Assembly: GCA_963931865.1 (NCBI GenBank)
Contig: OZ007508.1
Span: 556,133 to 620,132, forward strand
Reading direction: 5' to 3'
From: Axinella damicornis
Lineage: Eukaryota > Porifera > Demospongiae > Axinellida > Axinellidae
DNA length: 64,000 bases
In this document: positions 31,500 to 42,700 of the stretch, piece after piece
How positions within the stretch are numbered: position 1 is the first letter of the stretch
Layout: every line of letters begins with the position of its first letter
Made by a program: the position numbers and the translations under genes
Notes under the pieces: model-generated
Told to the model about the DNA's origin: nothing
Databases searched by the model: none
What the model saw: the letters and a program-made list of their open reading frames with translations, nothing else

Positions 31500-32247
31500 T
31501 GACACTAGCTGCCGTGATACTTCAGGTTAATTATAACTGATCATGATCCAAATTCTCAAAAGTATACACATTTGGCATCAGGATATAGCCCATTATACAT
31601 CCCTACACCATGCAATCATGCAGGCAAAGGATAGGGTTAAATATCTTGTAGGTGCATGGAAGTGTGTATACAATGGTATTATTTTAGCTCTATCGTTCAG
31701 ATATTATTATCATGCTTTTTTCGGTTCCCATTCCCATTACATAAGTTATTCGTGGTACGTACGTTGTTACATGGTGGACAGAGGGGAGACTGAGTGGGCG
31801 AGTGGCTTCTTAACACGTGCCCAGCAGCTAGTGGGGATTTATCCCATTTTCCATTGTTTCCACACAGTCCACTAGCTTGCCCTGACTCCTAGTATATGCC
31901 AGTCATGATGAAATAGCTATCCTATCATCTTCATGTGACGTCACATACAATATTAAGAGCAGGTTCAAACATTAGCGATTATTTCAAATTCACTATAAGT
32001 CACGGTACAGTAGCAGTTAAATGTTCATTGTAAAAACTAGCTATTAACAAAATTAGGGCAAGTTACACCCTTAGAACGTACAAAGACTCCACCAAAATAG
32101 CTCGAGTTACATAGTAATTATTTACAAATAGCGAACACTGGTGAGAGGAGCTATATATAGTAACAATTGACAATGTGCTGTAAATAATGTACACTGGGAC
32201 AGTAACAGTGTGGGACAGTAACAGTGCGTGTGAGTAGTAGCTGAAGT
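31500..32247. other. Region without recognised genes
   Basis: AT-richer sequence between the plus-strand exon and the stop codon at 32248. It probably holds the 3' UTRs of two convergent genes. No clear polyadenylation pair is assignable and no ORF is supported. Confidence 0.5.
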
Positions 32248-32331
32248 TTACGAGGGTCTCTGAGTGAGAAGTGCTTGACACACGTCAGTGTGACCCTCAG
32301 TACTTGCGATGTCAAAGGCCGTGAGCCCAGC
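32248..32331 (-). CDS. Terminal ankyrin exon with stop (gene B or a third gene)
   Basis: An 84-bp phase-0 exon starting AGLTAFDIASTEGHTD and ending LLTQRPS followed by TAA. The acceptor is ATACACAG. An incomplete last ankyrin repeat directly before a stop is the usual end of such arrays. Confidence 0.75.
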   Translation of the reverse strand, partial: AGLTAFDIASTEGHTDVCQALLTQRPS

Positions 32332-33714
32332 CTGTGTATTGTATAGAACAATAGGTGATTTACACTGATACAGAAGGAACTTCAAGGAAGGTTTTAAACT
32401 GCATGACCATTACCATTCAATTCCACTGCAAATATTATGCAGACCATGTATATTAACCCTTTAACCACCGAATTCTTCCCACCAAGACAACACATTTTCA
32501 TGCATTCAGCGCACACCACTTTCGTAGGTACTCCTCTCCCACAGCATTCGCTCCTCAGCGGCCAAACTTGGTGGGGCCCGCACACATGGAGAGACCCCTC
32601 TGGCAATACCGTTAATGATATTCATGACCCCCCACAAGGCCAGCAATCGGAGGTCAAAGGTGGATTTCAGCCGGATTTTCGCCCAGCATTTCCCTAAACT
32701 TGGGCCAGATCTGACTGATGGCACACCTTACACCACCAATTTGCAGGTTTTCTTGAGGCCCTGGGTGGGGTCTATGAATATCATTAGAATCAAAAATTCT
32801 CGGGTCAATGAATCTCATTAAAATCAAAAAAACGCCCGCGACAGCCCGAAGGGGGGGCTGCCGCCCCCCCTTCGAAACCCCCCCGCTTGTACGTTTAGTG
32901 GGGGAGGCGCGCCGAAATCTGACCAAATTTTTGAGTTCGTGCCTTAAAGTCGTCCCTAGGCCCTCTGAAGACTTTTTGGTCTCTTTTTGGACTGGCGAGA
33001 AGCCCTACAAGTGCATAGGGTCTAAATGACGCCTATAGACGTCAATGGGGCTTAAAGGGTTAAGGGGCAGGCAAAAACTCATTTCTCCAGTATTGCTCTG
33101 AAGGATACAATCACATTAGCAATGGGGCTGGTTTCCATGGTTACCTTGTTGGTGATGTTTGTACTGGCTCCCCTCTGTATCAGTCTTCTGACAATCCCCA
33201 CCCTCCCCTTCCTGGCCGCCACCATGAGGGCTGTCTCCTGGGAGTCCTGGAATCAGGTTGACAATGTCCTAGCTGAGGTCTCAGCAACGAAATGGTACCT
33301 ATTCCTCTGAGGCTAACAGCTGCACATCATGCTCCTCACTCTAGTGGGTAAATACGGCCCTCCCAAAGTGCTCAAACATTGAGAACAAATCTTGCTCACG
33401 CCAGACAACCAGTCATGAGGATGGTGACAAGCAGTACGGACCCTCAAGGGTCATGCCACAATTGATGACCATATGTGAGGATCGATGGAGACACTCACTG
33501 CATGTATACCGTGAGATACTTCATGTCTGAGATCACCTTATCTGGTAGATTGATGTCTACATTTTCTTCCAGCAGTAGCTCTACTACGTCCTCATGTCCA
33601 CCGTCTGCTGCGAAGTGGAGGGCAGTCCACCCAGACTGTGTGCATTCACATGTGTAGGTATATGTGTACATGTGTGTGAGTGTGAGTGTGTGTGTGAGAG
33701 TATGTGTGAGTGAT

Positions 33715-33759
<45 letters not shown>

Positions 33760-36700
33760 GTTTGTGTGTGGAGGGCTAACAATGCGTCCTAGAATCCTGT
33801 TCAGTGAGGGTTATGACATCCTATACTATTGTGAGGATGATTGTCACCATGCAGATGTTACACTACTTGGTGCATATCTCACCTGGTCAGTGGTGTTGAC
33901 AGTGGCCCCTGCCTGCAGAAGTGCTCTCACCACACTGGGGTGGTCATAGTAGGATGCTGTGATCAGAGCAGTCACCCCATCCTGATGATAGAGTAATGAT
34001 CTATGAGTATAATGCACTTACATCTCATATCAGTACCTCTACATGTCCTGCATGATTCTCAAGGTCAGCTAGCTAGGTTCACTCACACACACACACGGAA
34101 TAGACATTCTGAGTCTATGGAATGCCAGCTGTGAATACTGTTATTCTGTATTCACAACAGCTGCGGTAGGTACTCAACCACTACATGTAGTGTGTGGCAG
34201 TTGAATACAGTATTACAGCTGGCAAAATAGGATGATCCACCCTGTGTGTGCATGGCTCAGTTGAGGTGTTAGATGCACACGACGGGACTACTACCAGCCC
34301 GTACCCAGAGAGATTTCAAGTAATGGGTATTCATTGATTGCATTCGCATCCTCAGAATTATAGTGAACCCAGGGAAAGATGAAGAGAAGCATATACTTAT
34401 ACAGTTGCCATACATTTACTCCCTTAGATCCAAATTGCATGGTTATTGTAGCCTAGCCTCGTTCCCAGGCTCTCTCCTCAAAAAATGGCCTGAGGGCCAT
34501 CAGAAATTGCACACTTACGTACTAATTGGCCGCGGTGCACGCAAACCAATCGGGCCAACCTTTGCCCTAGTAACGAGCATCCGTGTCATGGCTACGCCTC
34601 GTTTTCATTAGCAACGATTGAAAATGGTTGCTGTGTAAGCGCTCACTATATATATTGTTTACCACTTGCTGTGTCCAAGCAAAAGAAATGCTGTGAGAAC
34701 CGAATGGAAGCGTGGCGAAAGTGATGGAACAGAACTGTGGCGCTAGTCAGTGTGCCATACTAGCGCCATAGCTAGAGCACTGTTCATGCCTGTGATGCAC
34801 ACACATGCAGGCTCTGTGCTGCTGTTTTGGAACCCTGGTTGTCAGTTGCAACACTGCGCTTCCATCCTAAAACTTCTGCTTCCTCACACAACAGGTCAGT
34901 ATTCAGGAAAATAAATGTCTAGTTCGCTCGCTTGTGGCTGGGTGTGGCTTATCGCTCAAGTTGCTTCCTTTTGACCATAATATTATGCCAAGCCTGAAAG
35001 TATATGCTACCCTTATGGAAAAAGTTGTAAGAATCTTATAAGATTCTTATAAGATTGACCTAAATCTTATAAGAAATCTCCATATAATTAAGTACTATTT
35101 CTTATAAGAGAATTGGGACATTCTTATAAGAAATTTATAAGAATCTTACGAGAATCTTATAAGAATCTTATAAGAATGTTCTTATGAGTTTCTTATAAGA
35201 ATGTCCCAATTCTCTTATAAGAAAAAAAGCTTATAAGATTCACACAAGAATCTTATAAGATGAGAAAAGCTTATAAGAATCTTACAAATCATCTTAAAAT
35301 TCAAGACAGTGTATTGCAGTTAAGCTTGGGAGCACAAATTCTGTTGTCTACAAATATGTATTGACAAGTAGCTAGCTTCACTCGCTCAGCTACTTTCCCC
35401 TCATTTGCCTACGTGAGTAATCTGGTGCCGGACAGCTCTCTGTGCAGAGCTGCTGCTCCCCGATTGCATCGATCTGCTTCAACTGCTGCTCCCCGTTTGG
35501 GTCCGCTTCAGCTGCTCCTCGCCGAGTGCGTCCGCTTCAGCTGCTGCTCTCCGATTGAGTCTGCTTCAGCTGCTGCTCCCTGATTGCGTCTGCTTCGGCT
35601 GCTGGTCCCCGATTAAGTTGCGTCTGCTTCAACTGCTGCTCCCCGATTGCATCCGCTTGTAGCCCCAGCTGTTCTGGAAGATTCCAGCCCATGCCCGGGC
35701 CCAACATTCTTGAGGTTCAGTAAATTGAAGTACGAAGGTCACACATCACTAGTCTAGTCCCGCCCCATGCACAAACATCCCACTTCCGTCACACACACAC
35801 AGACACACGTTAACTTAGCTAACATCTTAATATATTGATGCATACTCTAGTCACTGTAGCTGTAGAGCTATGAAGCTAAACTGCCTAACCAAAACTATGA
35901 CCTTGCTGGCTTATCAGATAAGCTCATGAACCATGAAGGCACAGCAGACAGCTTAGCACAACACTGTACATGTACGTACATGCCGGCATGCCCTACTGGT
36001 TAGCTTGTATGAACTTACCAAGTCTCAGTTGGCTGTATAGGCAACTAGCCCTCTCAAAATATTTGCAGCTGTAGCTCGAGTGAGAGTCAATAGCAGCTAG
36101 AACTATACTATAGCTATAGCAAAACTAAAAGGAAGTCTAGAGCTACTCACTGCTACTGCAACTTGCTAGACTCCAACTTCACAACAAGAAATTTCAAATG
36201 AAAATGGGCAGCTGCTGCATGTACAGTACTCAGACTGTTGGAGCCAAAGTAATTACTGCATGCAATACTGACCATCATGATGTGAGTATAAAGCTGAAGT
36301 GCTGCAAGAGCTACTAACTAGCTGTGAGATGCTTATACAGTGAAGTAGCTTTGCATCAGCTACATTGTACGTAGCCTAGCTGTGAAGCGCTACAACCACA
36401 ACCCTGCTAAGGCTTCCTGATGATGGACATCACCACCTACAGACCACTTACATAATTTGCAGCGCTTCAGAGGTTGTGCAAAGGTACTAGGTACGTAATG
36501 AATTGGCTCTGCATAATTCAGCATCCTATAATTGCTACACAGCTACGTATGATGGACCTTAAAATGCACTCCAGACAGCCACATAAAAGTCTTATAAGAA
36601 AGCTGGAAGTCTTATAAGAATCTTATTGAATTCTTTAACCTTCATGCGGGGCTAGTCTTTACTACCAGCCATACAATATCCCCGTAACTCCTGACGAGAA

Positions 36701-39700
36701 GGGGAAAGGTTTGGAATTTTACAAGGGCCACTCCCCTCCCATAGTGGGATGCCTGGCTGGCGTCCCCGGCCAGACCTGGCCTTGAGCAAATAACTGACCG
36801 GGAATGCCCACTGACAGGGCAAGCCCACTCATGGGGCGAGCCCACTGACGGGGCGAACCCACTGACGGGGCAAACCCACTGACGGGGCGAGTCCACTGAT
36901 GGGACGGTAATCATTAGCATTATACTACAGGGGCCCCACGATATAATTGGACCATTAGTAGGGCCCCTGACATGGAAATGGGCAGGGGAGTGTATGTCAG
37001 ACCTGACATCCTCCACACCCGAACTGGCTCTCTATGGAAACTGAGAGGGGAGTGCGACCTAACCCTTGCAATTTCACACAGTCCCCAAAAGGGGGAGAGT
37101 GGAGAGTATGGAAGGGAAAGAGCTGGGCATGAGTATGTAATGCTAGTAGTAATGAAAATGTGGGACACTGTAGGGTGAGCATGAGCAAATGCACATGGGA
37201 TAGATGTACACACAAGACTGTCATCAGAATGTGATGCCTGAGCACAGCCAAAAACTCAGGCCACGGAAAGTCAGGCCACTGAGAGTCACACCAGAATACA
37301 CACATAATTATGCACAACACAGGAACTATGAGTAAGGCCAGCCGAGGCAGTCCAGGAGCGACATGGCCACAATGCATATGCCGCAGCACACTGGTCCAGC
37401 ACACCATGCGTTCTACAGGACATGTCATAGCCTTAGTCTTGGTACCAGACTATCGCACATAGCAGAGATTTACGGTACGATGTCCAAAAATGAATGCAAC
37501 ATGTTATTTGCATGCACCAGATTCACGGTCTGAGAGACAAATCACACTCACACAGTCCGAGCCATGCTCATCTATGACTAGTGCGGGTCACGCCCACGCT
37601 GGAGCTGACAAGGGGTAAGTGTCTAGAAACTAGCCACATGGGGTAACGGAAATGCATACCGCTGGCATTATGATGCGATCCCATACCAATAATACCTCAA
37701 CCTGTGGGTGAGATTGATCCCCAATGAGTGAGTCTCACTTGGAATGAATGAGACATGACCGGAATGACCCTGGAAGGCAGGGATGCGGTGGGAGGGAAAA
37801 ACTGGAACACGTCGTCTCAGGGCTTCTGACTGCCTGTTGTCCGGGGCACGCCAAACAGACTAACTGGCCGTTATGCCACGAGGCGCCACGGGCCAAGCAT
37901 GCGCATGCGCCTGTTGGCCCCGCCCCTGGGGAGTGGCCCCTTTGAATGTTAACCTCATTTAAACTACGGTTTAACTGTCATTTAACCTTCATGCGGGGCT
38001 AGTCTTTACTACCAGCCATACAATATCCCCGTAACTCCTGACGAGAAGGGGAAAGGTTTGGAATTTTACAAGGGCCACTCCCCTCCCATAGTGGGATGCC
38101 TGGCTGGCGTCCCCGGCCAGACCTGGCCTTGAGCAAATAACTGACCGGGAATGCCCACTGACAGGGCAAGCCCACTCATGGGGCGAGCCCACTGACGGGG
38201 CGAACCCACTGACGGGGCAAACCCACTGACGGGGCGAGTCCACTGATGGGACGGTAATCATTAGCATTATACTACAGGGGCCCCACGATATAATTGGACC
38301 ATTAGTAGGGCCCCTGACATGGAAATGGGCAGGGGAGTGTATGTCAGACCTGACATCCTCCAGTGGCGCTAAGCGCCACACTTCCCAATCCAGGTACATG
38401 TAGAATCAATACAGAATCCACCGCTTTTATATTGGTAACCGCACTCCTGGTAGCCGTTGCAACCCTGGGTGCGACTTGTCGTAGCGCAAGGCAAGAATAA
38501 GCCGAGCGTCACAGTTAGTTCCAATCAGTGCACACGCCACACAGAACCCACGCCCAGCCGACCGCCTGCAATGGCAGCCACAGGGAAGACATGAAGCTAC
38601 CACAGCGCTACAGCGTGCAATGCTGGTGACTCCAAACGACCCACAGCGTTGAATAAGAGATTCGCTCACATCCCTCGCAGGCATGCAGGGTACACACACC
38701 TGCAACAGGCAGCAGTTCGGATAATCAGCATCGACTACGTAGCCCAACAGGACACACATACCGCAGCAGGTGCTCGTTAGGCATGCACAATATCTACTAG
38801 CCCAGTGGAGCACCCACACCTGCAACAGGTGGTCACTAGACATGCACGAAAGTCAGCATCAACTAAGCCCCGCGGGGCACACACACCTGCAGCTCGTGGT
38901 CGTTAGGCATGCAGGATGTTGAGCCGCAACTACATGTAGCCCAGCGGGGGCATGCACACCTGCAAAAGGTGGTCATTAGGCCGGCAGGATATGCCAGGTG
39001 ATCAGTATAACAGCAGGGTACACCCCTGCAACAGGTGGTCATTATAACCGCAGATTCCGCATCATCTAGCCCAGCAGGGTATACAGTACACACCGGCAAC
39101 AGGTAGACATTCGGCATGCAGGCCATTCAGCACCAACTAACCCCACAAGGGTACCCACCTGCAAGAGGTGGCCATTAGGCCTGCAGAATAATTCGCATCC
39201 ACTAAATAGCAATGGCGCACACCCGCAACCAGAGGTCATTAAGTGCATAGGATATCAGCAGGGTGCACAGTTGCACTAGGTGGCCACCGGGCGCGCCGGG
39301 TAATCAGCAAGGGTACACACCTGCACAGGTATGCATGATCAGCAAGGGTATGCGCCAGCAACATGTGGTCATTAGACGTGCATGATACTCAGCAACTAGC
39401 CCAGCAGGGTACACAGTACCCCCCGTATACCCGATGTTAGGCCTGAGGCAACTATATCGGAATAACAATCGGTTTCCAATAATGCGAGACTAATCGGTCA
39501 CATTCATGTATAAGCTGCCATTATACTTCCGTGGCGGCATGCAACCATCGGACTTCAAATTTTGGTTCAACGTGGCATCTAAAAATGGCTGAAGGTAGCA
39601 GTCCTGGCAGTGAAACATCACTGATGCTCCAATACAACAATAGGCCTTGATGTGGTATGAACTCTGTCAAGCTCAAAATAATGTTGATCCAGGGTGAGCC

Positions 39701-42700
39701 CACTGATGGGGCGAGCCAACTGACGGGCATTGACGGGGCGAGCCCTCTGGCGGGGCGAGCCCTCTGGCGGGGCGAGCCCTCTGGCGGGGCGAGCCCTCTG
39801 GCGGGGCGAGCCCTCTGGCGGGGCGGAGCCCTCTGGCGGGGCGAGCCCTCTGGCGGGGCGAGCCCTCTGGCGGGGCGAGCCCTCTGGCGGGGCGAGCCCT
39901 CTGGCGGGGCGAGCCCTCTGGCGGGGCGAGCCCTCTGGCGGGGCGAGCCCTCTGGCGGGGCGAGCCCTCTGGCGGGGCGAGCCCTCTGGCGGGGCGAGCC
40001 CTCTGGCGGGGCGAGCCCTCTGGCGGGGCGAGCCCTCTGGCGGGGCGAGCCCTCTGGCGGGGCGAGCCCTCTGGCGGGGCGAGCCCTCTGGCGGGGCGAG
40101 CCCTCTGGCGGGGCGAGCCCTCTGGCGGGGCGAGCCCTCTGGCGGGGCGAGCCCTCTGGCGGGGCGAGCCCTCTGGCGGGGCGAGCCCTCTGGCGGGGCG
40201 AGCCCTCTGGCGGGGCGAGCCCTCTGGCGGGGCGAGCCCTCTGGCGGGGCGAGCCCTCTGGCGGGGCGAGCCCTCTGGCGGGGCGAGCCCTCTGGCGGGG
40301 CGAGCCCTCTGGCGGGGCGAGCCCTCTGGCGGGGCGAGCCCTCTGGCGGGGCGAGCCCTCTGGCGGGGCGAGCCATCTGGCGGGGCGAGCCCTCTGGCGG
40401 GGCGAGCCCTCTGGCGGGGCGAGCCCTCTGGCGGGGCGAGCCCTCTGGCGGGGCGAGCCCTCTGGCGGGGCGAGCCCTCTGGCGGGGCGAGCCCTCTGGC
40501 GGGGCGAGCCCTCTGGCGGGGCGAGCCCTCTGGCGGGGCGAGCCCTCTGGCGGGGCGAGCCCTCTGGCGGGGCGAGCCCTCTGGCGGGGCGAGCCCTCTG
40601 GCGGGGCGAGCCCTCTGGCGGGGCGAGCCCTCTGGCGGGGCGAGCCCTCTGGCGGGGCGAGCCCTCTGGCGGGGCGGAGCCCTCTGGCGGGGCGAGCCCT
40701 CTGGCGGGGCGAGCCCTCTGGCGGGGCGAGCCCTCTGGCGGGGCGAGCCCTCTGGCGGGGCGAGCCCTCTGGCGGGGCGAGCCCTCTGGCGGGGCGAGCC
40801 CTCTGGCGGGGCGAGCCCTCTGGCGGGGCGAGCCCTCTGGCGGGGCGAGCCCTCTGGCGGGGCGAGCCCTCTGGCGGGGCGAGCCCTCTGGCGGGGCGAG
40901 CCCTCTGGCGGGGCGAGCCCTCTGGCGGGGCGAGCCCTCTGGCGGGGCGAGCCCTCTGGCGGGGCGAGCCCTCTGGCGGGGCGAGCCCTCTGGCGGGGCG
41001 AGCCCTCTGGCGGGGCGAGCCCTCTGGCGGGGCGAGCCCTCTGGCGGGGCGAGCCCTCTGGCGGGGCGAGCCCTCTGGCGGGGCGAGCCCTCTGGCGGGG
41101 CGAGCCCTCTGGCGGGGCGAGCCCTCTGGCGGGGCGAGCCCTCTGGCGGGGCGAGCCCTCTGGCGGGGCGAGCCCACTGGCGGGGCGAGCCCACTGGCGG
41201 GGCGAGCCCACTGGCGGGGCGAGCCCACTGGCGGGGCGAGCCCACTGGCGGGGCGAGCCCACTGGCGGGGCGAGCCCACTGGCGGGGCGAGCCCACTGGC
41301 GGGGCGAGCCCACTGGCGGGGCGAGCCCACTGGCGGGGCGAGCCCACTGGCGGGGCGAGCCCACTGGCGGGGCGAGCCCACTGGCGGGGCGAGCCCACTG
41401 GCGGGGCGAGCCCACTGGCGGGGCGAGCCCACTGGCGGGGCGAGCCCACTGGCGGGGCGAGCCCACTGGCGGGGCGAGCCCACTGGCGGGGCGAGCCCAC
41501 TGGCGGGGCGAGCCCACTGGCGGGGCGAGCCCACTGGCGGGGCGAGCCCACTGGCGGGGCGAGCCCACTGGCGGGGCGAGCCCACTGGCGGGGCGAGCCC
41601 ACTGGCGGGGCGAGCCCACTGGCGGGGCGAGCCCACTGGCGGGGCGAGCCCACTGGCGGGGCGAGCCCACTGGCGGGGCGAGCCCACTGGCGGGGCGAGC
41701 CCACTGGCGGGGCGAGCCCACTGGCGGGGCGAGCCCACTGGCGGGGCGAGCCCACTGGCGGGGCGAGCCCACTGACGGGGCGAGTCCACTGATGGGACTG
41801 ACGGGGCGAGCCCATTGATGGGGTAATCAGGTATGCAGGAATCCCGGGCACTCAGCAACAACCAGGCAAGCCCTGTAACTGGTATCCGCTGAGCATGTAG
41901 TCTACCCAACATTTGCCAGACAGGCAGGGCACCCCTGCAAACAGATTGCCATTAGGCTTGAGGAAATTCAGCATCGGTTAGCCAATAGGCACTTGGGCCC
42001 CAACTAGCCCAGCGAGTCACACCTGGAAGGGTTGGAATTTTACAAGGGCCAATTCCCTCCCATAGTGGGGTGGCAACCAGGCAAGAATGATAGCTAGGCA
42101 TGTAAGCAATCACCTGAGCCGCAATCACCTGCATGGGTTCCTAGCCAGTTAGCACTTAAGGGAGCAGCCTGTCCACGGCTAGGCAAGCGAAAAATGGGCA
42201 CAGCTTAATCGTGGACATAAGTTCCTTGTTGGCCATTCACAATCAGACACACCACTTGTTTCCCAGGCCTTGGTACCCACCTCGACCGGGTGATACTTAG
42301 GTATACTCAGCATCAACTAGCCAGGCCAGGCTAACACCTGCCACTGGTGACAATATTAGGCCACCCCTGCAAACTGGTGGCAGTCAGGCGTGAGAATGTA
42401 GCCCAGCGAGTCGCACCTGGTGGCAGCCAGGCAAGCAGGGTATTTAATGACAGCTAGGCATGTAAGCAATCACCTGAGCAGCAATCACATCAAGACTTCA
42501 GCTAAAACTTAGGGGAGCAGCTCCTCCACCCATGGCCCGGCAAGCCAAAAATAGGCACCCAGCTTGTTCGCCCGCACTTCCCGTAACGGGCCAGCACATT
42601 ATCCCCCCTTAGTTGGCGAGCCGCTGAGCAGGGTAGTAGCTTACTCCCCGGATTGGACAATCGACTTATTCCCAACCTCTTCATGAGTCCCCGGGTACAA

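Noticed and set aside
39521..41912. Open frames of about 680-780 residues on both strands (GEPSGGASPLAGRALWR and APPEGSPRQRARP repeats)
   Set aside because: They exist only because the 17-bp unit lacks stop codons and cycles through all frames. Both strands are open, and there is no splice or codon evidence of a gene.
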